A DNA stretch of 64,000 nucleotides. Source: Trichobilharzia szidati (lineage: Eukaryota > Platyhelminthes > Trematoda > Strigeidida > Schistosomatidae). The position numbers were made by a program, and so were the translations under genes. Where the stretch lies: contig OX235273.1 of the NCBI GenBank assembly GCA_944472155.2, positions 7,661,204 to 7,725,203 of the forward strand. Direction: 5' to 3'. How positions within the stretch are numbered: the stretch's first letter is position 1; each line of letters starts with the position of its first letter. Positions 42,801-53,094 of the stretch are shown here, one piece after another. The notes below the pieces were generated by a model. It saw nothing but the letters and a program-made list of their open reading frames with translations. It was not told the origin of the DNA and did not search any database.

Positions 42801-43075
42801 CGACAATAATTGGGGTGGCGCTAAAATCACGAATTGGTAGAAGTTAGAATTCATGAGCCATTGAATCGGGTCCCAGTGGCTGAATGGTATACGAGCTTGC
42901 CTTGTAACCGGAAGGTCCTGGGTTCGAATCCCAGTGGGTGCGTACTGCCGATGATTCCCAAACTAGGATGAAACAGCAGCTGTCCAGTACTCCTTGGTTT
43001 TCAATGGTTCTCTAGCTGATATCAGTCCGTGATCAACTCGTAAAACATAACTAATCCTTACAAACCAAACTATAG

Positions 43076-43087
43076 AAAACAATTTGT
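43076..43087. repeat. 12-bp target-site duplication, right
   Basis: AAAACAATTTGT, exact partner of 38147-38158. Confidence 0.85.
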
Positions 43088-43359
43088 ACCAAATATGGTA
43101 TAGTGGAATTTTTATACTTAGACGTACGTGTCTGAAGTCTTCTTGAAAAGACTATTTGTTTTACCTGAGGAGACACAAGGTTGGAGCTTCGGGTGCTGCG
43201 ATGGATGCTCACAGTCTGACAAAATTCCTTCAGAAAATTTGTTGCATGACACCACGTGTCTGTCATCAGTGACAATGTCAACGATATGGCCCAATGGGAT
43301 ACCACTCGCCCTTCTGACGGTCAGTCTTCAGAGTTCTACGAAGTATGACATAGTCTTTT

Positions 43360-43863
43360 TTAAGCAATCCAAGAAAGAATAAGCAGTGGTGAAGAGTAAA
43401 GAAGAATAGGTAAAATACACGAGTTGACACACTGTAAGAGGAGAAGGGGTTGCGTTATGCTTGAGTGCCTTAACTTCTTAATGTAAAAAGTCAGACAAAA
43501 TATTCTTTTAGAAATCACTAAGACATGAGAAGACCAGGATAGGTCAGAAGAGAGAACTAATCCAAGATGCTTAACTTCAGACTGGGTTTCTACATCAGTA
43601 TCATCGATTTTGCTAGGGTCATAGGAACCAACAGCTTCATTTGACTTTCTTTTACATCGAAAACTGAAATTAACAGTCTGACATTTGGAAAGATTAAGTT
43701 TAAGACCATTAGACGAAGACCATTTTCTAATTACTGATAGAAAGCTATTCATCTTAGTACAGTCAAGCTGGGAGTTAAGAGACATTGAAATAGTTAGATC
43801 ATCGGCATACTTAACAAATTTCATTTCATCAAAGTGAGGGAAGTTATGGAAGAAGAAAGACAT
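43360..43863 (-). pseudogene. CR1-type RT C-terminal part (167 codons)
   Basis: MKFVKYADDLTISM (motif C), GLKLNLSKCQ, VKHLGLVLSSDLSWSSH (motif E), LRHSSITQPL and ILPILLYSSPL. Truncated at both ends. The family is the same as at 21.8 and 26.1 kb. Confidence 0.8.
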
Positions 43864-45030
43864 CTGACTGTCTTTTCACAAAAAACCATCCGTGGTAAAT
43901 ATGATGGTACGGTAGAATTTTTATATTTAGTAGCTGTACGAGCATAAATGCTTACGATGAAGTTTCTTCTGGTTTCATCTCCCGAAGATATACAAGCAGA
44001 AAGTTTGCGAATAAGTAGAGAGGATGTTCGGATGTATCAGACAAGATAACTTTAGCCAAAACTGCTTGCAAAAATGGAAGTACCTACGGACAATAATGTC
44101 AGTTCGATGAGTCAAAGGCATACGACCACCAACCCTACTTACAGCCTTCAACGTTTTACGTAATATGTATGACATAGTCTTTTTTGAAAAGTCCACAAGG
44201 GAAGAATAAAGGCGACCAATAAAGAAGAATGAGGGAAGAACACGTGAATTAACAAATTGTAAGAGAAGAGGTGGGTCACAAAGAATATTTCCAACAGCCT
44301 GTCGCAGACCTACATCAACAACTGTCTTCGCTGGCTCTATACTGAAGATCAGATGGCCGGCCGGAAAGAATCACCAACAAGAAACTATGGGAACAAACAA
44401 AACAAGAAGCAGTCGCCCAACAAATATGCAGGAGAAAGTGGAGATGGATTGGACACTCGCTGGCTGAGGAGGCCATTGGGTGACATCGCGCGTCAGGCCA
44501 ATGCTCGAGTGGAACCCGAGAGGGAAGCGGTGAGTGGGACGTCAGTGCAAGGGTGACATGGAGGAGATCGTGTGAAGAGGAGCTGAAACAGTATGGAGTA
44601 ACATGGATGCAAGTGAAAAGTACAGCAGAAGACAGAAGCAAGTGGAGACGTGCAGTTGAAGTCCTATGTTCTACTAGGAACCCAAGGGAACAATAATAAT
44701 AATAATAAGAGAAGAGGTGAGGCTGAGTTTTACAAACAGAAAGTCTCAACTTCTTTTATTATGTAACAATTCAAGCGAAAAATGTCTCTTAGAAATCAAC
44801 AGGATATGAGACGACCAACAGAGATTCCAAGAGAAACTTATACCGAGGTGAGAGGTATTCGATTTACTCTCTATCACACAGTGCCATCAATATTAAAGGA
44901 ATCATGAGATTGAATCAGCCAGTCCACGCAAGTCTTGTTCTCAGTCTGAAACTAAAATCAACAAACAGTATGACATTTAAAATGGACTCAGTTTAAGACC
45001 ATTTAGGTGAGACCCCTTGTTGACTTCAGA
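43864..45030 (-). mobile_element. Second CR1/Jockey-like LINE piece, interrupted by an RTE
   Basis: 43880-44273 covers the RT C-terminus and 3' coding (YILRKTLKAVSRVGG), 44720-45030 the preceding RT part. Split by the RTE at 44274-44706. Confidence 0.75.
44274..44706 (+). mobile_element. RTE-like LINE, 5' truncated, with 13-bp target duplication
   Basis: 433-bp 3' segment encoding RRKWRWIGHSL-like and EDRSKWRRAVEVLC-like ends and closing in AATAATAATAAT. Flanked by AAGAGAAGAGGTG at 44261-44273 and 44707-44719. Simple single-orientation insertion, near identical to 29310-29752, so recent. Confidence 0.88.
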
Positions 45031-45034
45031 TAAG

Positions 45035-45310
45035 AATGTCGATTTGTCAACCATTGAAAACCAGCAGGGAGTACTGGACACTACACACTGACGACCAGAC
45101 CACTAGGAATCTAACCCAGAATCTTCTGCTACAAGTTCAAGCTGGTTTGTCATTCAATCAATTGAGCACAAATCCAATGGCTAACCTAGGAATTCTAACT
45201 CCAGTCAATTCGAGATTTTTACCCCACGTATTTATCCTCACACCTGCCGACCTGGTCGACCTCACTGGCGACAACTTCTCAGCAGAGAACTCTAGACAAC
45301 TTCCTTTTGT
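45035..45310 (-). mobile_element. HH-SINE fragment
   Basis: Tail remnant, decayed hammerhead, head (45110-45180) and spacer (CACTGGCGACAACTTCTCAGCAGAG-like region). Degenerate. Confidence 0.6.
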
Positions 45311-46040
45311 ACGCGGCCATTAGCCTCCAAAGCCTCAGGATGGTCGGGGGTGGGTGCCTTGCGCTGCGGGTTAGCCACCCCTCCGCACACCTCTTGAAAT
45401 GCTCCCATATAACTGGGCGTCTTACATAGCCTCTCCTGAGGAAGTCCTACTCACTGCCTTCACGTGGCGGAGGTGTTTTTCACCAAAGTGAGAGGGCGAA
45501 AGCGGATGCCCGGCGCTCTTCACCGGGTTGACTGTCTATTGGATGACAGTCTAGGGGAGATGGCTAAACCCTGATTCCAAACCTCAAACGACTGGCGTAT
45601 GAAGCTCACTGGAGCTCACCGGCAGACGTATGGACAAGGGCTTGTTGGATGTCTGGCCCCATTCAAAAAGGCGTATGAACCGAACTCCGGTCACCGGCTG
45701 CCAATAGATAGTGGACTCCCTACTCCACTCCTACTACCTTGTAGGTCACACTTGGTTGTGTGAAGGCTAGAGCTGCACTCTCAAACAAAAGGTCGAGCGA
45801 TTCTGGGGACATCACTCGTACCAAATTCCCATGAAACTTCATGAACTCTCAGTACAGTCAAGGCTGATATGGAGTGCCTGGGGCTACAAACCGTCTACGG
45901 AATCCGTCTGTGGAACAAGAATTGGATAACCCTGTCGCAAAACCTTACATCAGATCGCCGCGCCTGGGCAGCGATGATTCGAGATGTTCATGAAGCCGGC
46001 TCATCCTCCCGTAGGAGATAGCCGTAGTAAATTATTATTA
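45311..46040 (+). mobile_element. GC-rich LINE-like fragment, leader plus 3' coding end
   Basis: Clearly richer in G+C than its surroundings. 45913-46021 encodes NWITLSQNLTSDRRAWAAMI then RDVHEAGSSSRRR and a stop, a LINE-type C-terminus, followed by ATT repeats. The upstream 500 bp has no ORF and could be a 5' leader joined by internal deletion. Family not identified. Confidence 0.5.
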
Positions 46041-46061
46041 TTATTAGTCAGTATCACATTA

Positions 46062-46345
46062 ATCAAATCCCTACAAATCTACTCTTAAAGAAAAAGTGTG
46101 TTTTGATTGGTTGTTTGGAGGATTTCATCATGATGAGCTGACATCAGTTGGAGAATCATTGGAAAACTAGTACTGGAGTACTGGACATCTGTCCGTTTCA
46201 TCCCACTAGTTTGGGACTCTTCGGCAGTACGCTACACCCACCGACAGGGTTCGAGCCGAGGACCTTTTGGTTACAAGGCCTACTCCCAGCTGGTTTTCCA
46301 ATGGTTCTCTGACTGATGCCAGCTCGTTTAGATGAAATCCTCCAA
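46062..46345. mobile_element. HH-SINE inverted fragments
   Basis: Forward tail scrap 46062-46095, then reverse tail, hammerhead (core CCGAAGA, GAAAC) and partial head 46100-46285, then forward tail 46286-46345. Head-to-head with most of the forward unit missing. Confidence 0.65.
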
Positions 46346-47035
46346 CCAGTCAAAACAAGCTCTCGCTTTCCAAACGTATCACCAAACACTTACCAACATC
46401 GTTTTACAAAGGAGAAAATCGATGCCCCCGCAGTTCCATCTTAGAACATCTGATAGAATCCGGACACCAAGCTATACCGTAAACAAAATTCAAAGTCGTC
46501 TACAGAGTAAGAAGTAGTCTTCCTAAAGGTGTACGAATCAGACTTCTTCAAACTGCAGAAGCAATGGCGATTCACTTGCTAAGTCCTGAACTCTGCATAC
46601 AGAAAAAGTTTGTTCAATCACTATACTTGCAATGGACGTAATCTATCTTATTAGCCAACAAGTGAATTCTAACTAATCCTTTCTTCTGTTTCTTCATTAG
46701 TATTATTTTGTCTTTTCAATTGTAATATTTTACATTTTCAACTTTCTTGTTCTCTAGTCCCACCTGATTTAATTTCTACACCTCACTACCACTGTTACTG
46801 ACTTGAACAACGCTCAAATTATAGTCATTTATATTACGTCATCTAACTTACTAACTCAATCTTACTTTAGTTGCTGTCTAATTAACCTTGTTTCTATATT
46901 AGATCATTCTTGTATTACCTTATTAATTATCTAAACTTGATACACACAAATTATTATATATAAACGCGATTGTACAGCTATGTGAATGAATTCGCCGGCG
47001 AAAAGAGTCTCTTCACTAAACGTCTTCTCTTTTTC
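46346..47035 (+). mobile_element. PLE C-terminus and 3' UTR
   Basis: Frames give SSILEHLIESGHQAI, FKVVYRVRSSLPKG, AEAMAI and PELCIQKKFVQSLYLQW with stop near 46641. The 3' UTR ends with GGCGAAAAGAGTCTCTTCAC near 46996. Confidence 0.75.
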
Positions 47036-47500
47036 AAAACAAAAATCCCTACAAAAACCAATACTTGAAAATTGATCTGATGCTCACTAGCGACTGGCCC
47101 TATTCAGGTAGGCAGTTACCTGGAGTTCTAGTGGGAAGCCGTGACCAGTAGACTGCAGCAAGTTGATGGTGAGGCAGTAACTCATCATCGAAGAAGACAT
47201 TGTGCTAAGTGGTCGCACTATGCCATGAATTGGTAGAAGTTAGAATCCATGGGTTGGCAATTCGATAGGGTCCCAGTGACTGGCTTAATAGTCTACTAGC
47301 TCGCTAGCCTTGTAACCAGAAGGTCCTGATTTCCAAACGTAGTCCCAAACTAGTGGAATGAAACGGAGAGCTGTCCAATACTCCACTACTGGATTTTCAA
47401 TGGTTCTCTCTAACTGATGTCAGCTCATCATGATGAAACCCCTTCAACCAATCAAAACAAAAATCTCCATAGAAACCAATACATTTGAAAAACGTAAACT
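47036..47500 (+). mobile_element. HH-SINE, unit with repeated tail
   Basis: Tail (AAATCCCTACAAAAACCAAT), spacer, tRNA-like head (47260-47335), hammerhead (GGGAC lost, GAAAC present), tail again (AAATCTCCATAGAAACCAAT). More than one unit length, so it derives from a tandem template. Confidence 0.7.
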
Positions 47501-47901
47501 TATTGATTCAAATCAGTAAAACATTAGCAATAACTATAGAGAGAGAGAGAATTCTAGAGTTAATCACTCACAGGAAGACTAAACATTGTTCAATTCTTAT
47601 TTAATAGTGAGATAATAATAATAACAATAATAACAATAATAATAATAATATCAGTGAAACGCGATAACATACGTCATTAGAAGTAAAATTGTAAAAGTGT
47701 AGAATCGTTTTTTTTACTGACAGGTTTAAACGTGTTTCCATCGTAATACTGAAGTGAAAAAAAATCTATCCAGCACGTTGTTTATTTTGTTAAGACGTCA
47801 ACGTCATTCAATAAAGTATAATAAAATAAACTAAGGAATGTTTTCTTGACCTTGAATAGTAACTATTGCAGATAACTTGAGAAAATAACCATAACGAGAC
47901 A

Positions 47902-47943
<42 letters not shown>

Positions 47944-48135
47944 GGTAATAACAATAGTGAAGTAAAGTTCAACTGCCAAAAATTGGCACAACTCATAATC
48001 TCATAAGAAAGACAGAGGTGGTGAAGATAACCAACCAACCAACAACAACAGCATCACCAAGAAGCATCAAACACTAACGTTGGAAGAAATTCTACAGAGC
48101 TTCTAATAACAGAAGGTAAGACATGGAAGCCAAGG
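47501..48135. other. No gene; AAT microsatellites
   Basis: Imperfect (AAT/AAC)n near 47613-47650 and (TAA)n at 47905-47941. Scraps of RTE sequence near 48010-48060. Confidence 0.5.
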
Positions 48136-49235
48136 TATTATTATTATTGTTTCCTTTAATTCCTAGAGGAACATAGGGCTTCAGCCGCCCACGTCTCCAT
48201 TGCGTTCGATTCTCTGCTAGAGTCTTCACCTGGCTCCAAGTCTGCCCAAATGCTTTCATCTCCTCTTCACATCACCTCCTCTTCATGTCACCCTCGCACT
48301 GACGACCAACTCGCCGCTTCCATTTCGGGTTCCACTAGAGCAATGGCTTGTCTAGTGATGTCACTTGGTGCATTGTTTCCTCAGAGTATGGCCAGCCAAT
48401 CCACCTAACTCCATTTCTTTCTGCATGCATATTTGTTGCACAAGTGGTTCCTGGTTGGTTCGCTCCCAGAGATCCGCGTTGCTGATCTTTTCTGGCTGGC
48501 CATCTGATCTTGAGTATTGAGCGAAGACAACTGTTGATGAAGGTCTGTAGTTTGTTTGAGATGCTCTGCATGACGCGCAGTGCAAGTCTCTGATCCATCC
48601 GTATAGTAGCACTGACTGACTTCACATTGGAGTTGAAAATCCGGATGTTATTTTTGATGCTTAGTGCTGTTGACCTCCACACAGACTTGAGAGTAGTGAA
48701 AGCTTGTCTTGCTTTTCCGATCCTCGATGTTTTGATGTCCTCGTCAGTTCCGCCTGTAGTTGAAACGACGCTTCGCAGGAAGGTAAACGAGGTTGTTTCT
48801 TTCAGGTTCCTCCCATTTATGCTGGTCGTTGTCTGTTGTTGTTGTTCTTGCCCGGGAATCTTCATCATCACATCTGTTTTCTCTATGTTCACCTGAAGTC
48901 CTATCTTTGGTGCTTCTTTTGCCAACTTGTTGCTTTTCGCTTGCATATCTTCCAGTTTGTGAGAAATCAGACATATATCATTACGGGCGAAGTCCAGATC
49001 CTCCAAGTTTTTTGTGTGAGTTCATTTTATGCCTGTTTCCTCATTGCCCGCTTTTTGTCGCATTATCTAGTCTACTGCAATCAGGAAAATCATTGGCGAT
49101 AGTAGGCAGCCAGCTTGTCTTACTCCTGTCCTCACATCGAAGGATTCCGTAAGTTTCCCGTTGTGGATTACTTGACATGCAGCATTGTCGTACAGCTGTT
49201 GGATGAGATGTATAATAAGGTATATTTTCAAGTAA
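48136..49235 (-). mobile_element. RTE-like LINE with RT motifs
   Basis: Minus strand: GVRQGWLLSPMIFLIAVD (RT motif B, about 49085-49150), then the ORF described separately, then the Arg-rich C-terminus and AAT tail at 48136. The longest RTE copy here. Confidence 0.8.
48335..49006 (-). pseudogene. RTE-type RT C-terminal part (223 codons)
   Basis: Begins EDLDFARNDICLISHKLED: the catalytic FADD of motif C reads FARND, so one Asp is lost. Then VNIEKTDVM, LKETTSFTFLRSVVSTTGG, ARQAFTTLKSVWRS, LQTFINSCLRSILKIRWP and WIGWPYSE. Open for 223 codons but inactive by its motif C. Confidence 0.8.
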
Positions 49236-49239
49236 TCAA

Positions 49240-49900
49240 ACTGCTATTTATATTATTATTATTCTTTCATTTAGTTCCTAGACGAACAAAGGACTTCAGA
49301 CGCACGTCTCCATTGCTTCCAGGGTTCCCACCTCTTTCAACGTTTTCACCTGGCTCCACATCTGCCGACATGCTTTCATCTCCTCTTCTCTGCATCACCT
49401 CCTCCATGTCACCCTCGCACTGACGACCAACTTACTAGCCGCTTCCTATTCGGGTTTCACTCAAGCATTGGCCTGGCGTGTGGTGGCACTCACTTGATGG
49501 TGGGTTGTTTTCTCAGAGTATCGCTAGGCAATCCACCTAACTCCATTTCTTCCTGCATACATATTTGTTGAACAATTGGTTCCTGTTAGGTTGTAATAAA
49601 TAAATATTACTGTATAACACTGTGAGACTCTATCAAAATAAAATTTCCCATAATGGAATTACACTCTACCACAGTGCCCAAGTTTTATTCTTATATCCTG
49701 TTAGGTTGGTTGGTTCGCTCATTCGCAGAGATCCTTGTTGCTGATCGCTTCTAGCCGGTCATCTGATCTTGAGCTAAGTATTGAGCGATGACAGATGTTG
49801 ATGAAAGATCTTATTTTCATTTTCATGCTGAGTGCTGTTGACCTCCACACAGACTTGAGAGAAATGAAAGTTTGCCAAACTATTGAAATAAATACAGTTT
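49240..49900 (-). mobile_element. RTE-like LINE 3' end, interrupted
   Basis: A second RTE copy in the same orientation. Split by a 103-bp PLE end at 49593-49695. Confidence 0.7.
49593..49695 (+). mobile_element. PLE 3'-terminal insertion with 12-bp target duplication
   Basis: 103 bp from TAAATATTACTGTATAACAC to TTTTATTCTTATA. Flanked by TCCTGTTAGGTT at 49581-49592 and 49696-49707. Shows exactly where this PLE family ends. Confidence 0.8.
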
Positions 49901-49968
49901 AATATTCCGTTACCAATCATTGAGCGTGTGATTTTGGTTTACATCAAACGACATGAGATAGAATGTTC

Positions 49969-50202
49969 AAATATTTTTTTTGTTCCTTCACGTTCCCAGT
50001 GGAACACAGGACTTCAAGCTAGAGGCTTGAAGTTTCTGTAGCAGTGTTTATTTTACAGGATGGGGTTGCTAGCCAGCCTCATGCCCAACCTTTTCTCTTC
50101 ACCAGAATTATTTCTGGCTCAGCGAGGTAAAGAAGTGCGTCAGTGGCCGAGGATCGACCCCGGACCATGTACATGGTCGGTGAGCGTCCTAACCGCTATG
50201 AA
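49969..50202 (-). mobile_element. SINE-C copy, head truncated
   Basis: T-rich start, GTTCCCAGTGGAACAC, body, then the reverse head with GGATCGACCCCGG. It ends within the head where RTE sequence begins. Confidence 0.7.
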
Positions 50203-50362
50203 CCAGAATTGGAAAGGCAAGGTACACCTTCATCAATATGAAATCTCTTTGGAAATTTTTTGGAATGCACACAGTCAGTATTAACAAGAAGATTCGAATT
50301 TTCAACACCAATGTTAAGTCCGTCAGTCAGTCAATTCTTCTATATCAGTTAGAAACTTGACG
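50203..50362 (+). mobile_element. RTE-like LINE fragment
   Basis: Frame reads RIGKARYTFINMKSLWKFF and KKIRIFNTNVKSV. Confidence 0.65.
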
Positions 50363-50369
50363 AATGTGT

Positions 50370-50745
50370 CACTGGCTCCTAGCTAGTCCTTTCTTTGGTG
50401 CAGACTGAATTCTATCAGTCAGGTGTGCAATGTGGCCACCATGCCACTAGGTAGTTCGCCATCCATCACGGTGCACATTGATTTGATGATATTAGATGGT
50501 TGGAGGCAATCGACTTCACAGGAAGTCTTGTCTGCATCCAGGTTTCGTGCTAGTTGGCACTCACCAGTCAGTCAGTCAGCAAGGCGTATCTGCAACCAAC
50601 CTGAAGGAACAAGTCATGTCCCTGCTATCTGAGATTCGAACCCGCGTCACCCAGTGCAGTGCTCCAGTCAGAGACGTTACCACTGATGGAATTCAGTCTC
50701 CACCAAAGAAACGACGAGAGACACATGACACTAGTGACTAACTAA
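50370..50745. mobile_element. SINE-B inverted copy
   Basis: Reverse body and head (B box on minus strand GGTTCGAATCTC, 50630) then a short forward 3' scrap (GGAATTCAGTCTCCACC, GACACTAGTGAC) at 50697-50745. Head-to-head with a truncated forward arm. Confidence 0.7.
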
Positions 50746-51575
50746 TGTCCAATCAATGTGTATTTATCAATTTACTTGCTCATGTGGAGCAAAGTATATC
50801 GGCCGTACTCAATGTCAAGTCCAAAAACGTATTCTGGAACACTACCCAGCTTAGTTAGCCAGAGGAGAAAAGAAGAATAGCAGCAGCTCGATCCTCGAAC
50901 ACCTTGTCATCCATCTCTGGACATCGAGCACCCCCACATGAATGCTTCATAGTGTTACACAGAGTCCCTCAATATCGTACAAAGGGACTTCGGATACGCC
51001 ATCTGTACATAGCTGAAGCATTAGCTAATCGAGATCTGAAACCGGACCTCTGCATCCAAAAGCGATACATACATTCTCTTGCCTTACAATGGCCAGAGTA
51101 AAGTTCTTATCACAATTTTGCTTCTTTCTTTTATTATGTAAGTTCACTATTATTATTTTATTTTATTAATGCTTTTATTATCATTATTATTCCCATCATC
51201 CACATTTTATTACCACTCTATTACTGTTTATTAATAACATTGCTTTTCATACATATTTTATACTAAAACACTTTATAGCCTTTCCACTAGTTCCTGTCCA
51301 TTTTACACGAGCTTATTGATTATTCATTATCTCACACTTATTACATCATGCCAACTTCTGTCTCCTTTCTAACTTACAATTAGTCATCCCTTCTCCGTTA
51401 CACCTTACATTATGTAATACAATTTTCTAAGGACAAAATTGACCAGTATCTGATTGGTCTAAAGATTTCTTTGTTAATTATAATTACGATTACTTTACAG
51501 CAGCTCATGAAAATGAATCGTCGAAAAGAAAATTTTCTACTTCGCTGTTTGTGCCTTTTTCTTATGACTCAATAT
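50746..51575 (+). mobile_element. PLE C-terminal fragment and 3' UTR
   Basis: Frames encode a C-V-F/Y-Q-F-T-C-S-C-G-A-K-Y-I-G-R-like GIY-YIG start, EHYPA, YIAEALANRDLKPDLCIQKR and LALQWPE. The UTR ends in CGTCGAAAAGAAAATTTTC. Confidence 0.75.
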
Positions 51576-51599
51576 AGGAATATTTCGTTCATTCGTATC

Positions 51600-51775
51600 C
51601 AATACAGTCTGTCCTACAGGAGGTCAAACGCGGGCCCGAATAGCTAGCTTAGTGGTAACCTCTCTAACTGCAGCACTGCACTGAGTGACGCGGGTTCGAA
51701 TCTCCGAAGGAGGGACAGGATAAGGCTTCCTGTGGCGTCGATTACCTCCAACCATCTAATATCACTCACTATCTC
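51600..51775 (+). mobile_element. SINE-B, 3' truncated
   Basis: Forward head with AGCTTAGTGGTAACC and GGGTTCGAATCTCC, then CTTCCTGTGGC..CCTCCAACCATC. Confidence 0.65.
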
Positions 51776-51799
51776 TTTTATCTATTATCAAATAGAAAA

Positions 51800-53094
51800 T
51801 CAAAACAAGTGATTCAGCGAAGAGACTCTTTTCAACGAATTTATCATCAAGCTGTACAATCGTATATATATGGTTTTTAAGAAGTTATATCCGGTGGGGG
51901 AATTGAATCATAGGTGTGAATGCATGAAATGATAATAATAATGATAATATGAAATGCAATTAAAACTAAAATGTTTGTGATTATAATCGTAGTTAAATGT
52001 CAAGTGGCAAAGCAAATTAATGTCATATATAGAATAATTCATAGGATGGATAGAACTTGAAAAAGGGTGTGCAATTATAAGATTAGTAGACAAATCGAAA
52101 AAATAAAAACGTTACGTAATATTGTGTGAAATTTAATAGCATAGAATTTAATGTTGTATAAATGGAATTGATTTAGAATGACAAGTGGAACAAGTGAAAT
52201 AATACCGGGGACAATTAAAAGTGAGAGTAGTAATAGTAACAATTGACTTAATAAGGAAGAGTATACAAATGGAATAGACAAAAAATGAAAAAAATGAAGA
52301 ATTGGTAGAGCTAAAATATGATTGGGGATTACCATACTTTAGCATAGAGGGATTAAGACCATGAAAGTTGGAGGGGTTGAACGAACTTTTTCTGTACACA
52401 GAGATCTGGCTTTTCTGTTTCGATAGCCAAAGCTTCAGCAATACAGATGAGTCGGGTACGTAGGGATTTGGGTAAATTACTCTTTGCCTTGTAGATGACT
52501 TTGAAGGCGGAGGCTATAGAGATAGGGTGATCATTATCGACCAGATGTTCAATGATCGCGCTTCTTATTGCTCCACTATCACCTATTCGTAACCATGCAG
52601 GATAGTGTTCTGCACCCTCTTGGACAAAACTCGTGTCGAACGACCGATATACCTAGCTCCACACGAGCAGGTGAATTGATAAACACACATAGAGTTGGTC
52701 AACAGCGGGATCTTGTCCTTCAGGTTATTGAACAATAATGGTCGACTAGAAGAGGCTATTATCAGGGATGCAGCAGGGAATGTTCTTTTCAGGGATTGTG
52801 ATATCCTCCGTTTCATGATATCGGAAGCTAAGTCCCCTTTGAATTCCAAGCTCATGTAAAGTATCTTCTTGGGTACGGTTGATAAGTCCCTTTTTTAGGA
52901 TTTGAATGTATATTCTTATCTATAAAACGTGGTGGAAATCCATTTTCTATTAGGATTCTCCTCAAGATGTATAACTCACCTTCCACAGTATCAGGGCTAC
53001 ATATGCGCCGAGTACGAGTGGCAAGCGACCGGATCAGGTTTCGTTTTCGACCAATGGGTACCCAGCTGTAGAAATTTGTCAGATAATTTTTCAA
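51800..53094 (-). mobile_element. PLE, C-terminal half and 3' UTR
   Basis: From 53094 on the minus strand: FYSWVPIGRKRNLIRSLATR, RRICSPDTVE, ENGFPPRFIDKN. After a frameshift at about 52855: CVYQFTCSCGARYIGRSTR (GIY-YIG). Then, frameshifted again: HLVDNDHP, FKVIYKAKSNLPKSLRTR, AIETEKPDLCVQKK. UTR 51800-52330 ends in AAAGAGTCTCTTCGC. Two frameshifts, otherwise well kept. Confidence 0.82.

Larger units (their letters stand above)
38159..43075. mobile_element. Inverted multimeric HH-SINE array (about 4.9 kb)
   Basis: Reverse arm 38159-39726 has four units of 394-395 bp; forward arm 39727-43075 has about 8.5 units of 393-394 bp. tRNA-like heads are at about 39748, 40141, 40534, 40927, 41320, 41713, 42107, 42500 and 42893. 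Units are near identical. Each unit has a tRNA-like head (TGGCTGAATGG, GGTTCGAATCC, anticodon-like loop CTTGTAA), hammerhead fold, tail (CTGATATCAGTCCGTGATC..CTATAG), and a spacer of about 200 bp. The two arms are head-to-head. The outer ends are GATCAACTCGTAAA (left, short) and CTATAG (right, long). Bounded by one 12-bp target duplication in a CR1 LINE. Confidence 0.93.
43076..43863 (-). mobile_element. CR1/Jockey-like LINE, continuation beyond the array
   Basis: The 3' coding part on the minus strand, frameshifted near 43360, with SKYKNSTIPYLVQIV near the array edge. The RT C-terminal frame is listed separately. Confidence 0.8.

Noticed and set aside
39726..42965. Cluster of nine tRNA genes
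   Set aside because: Each head has good A and B boxes and T arm, but the acceptor stem does not pair (GGGTCCC against GGGTGCG) and the anticodon stem is broken. These are SINE heads.
38159..43075. CRISPR-like or bacterial repeat array
   Set aside because: Units are 393 bp, near identical throughout, inverted halfway and flanked by a target duplication in a LINE. There are no variable spacers, and the DNA is eukaryotic.
38159..43075. Centromeric or classical satellite DNA
   Set aside because: The same unit is dispersed as monomers and dimers through the window, and this block has insertion borders.
48627..49423. Plus-strand ORFs opposite the RTE element
   Set aside because: Antisense shadows of the minus-strand reverse transcriptase frame, which carries the recognisable motifs.
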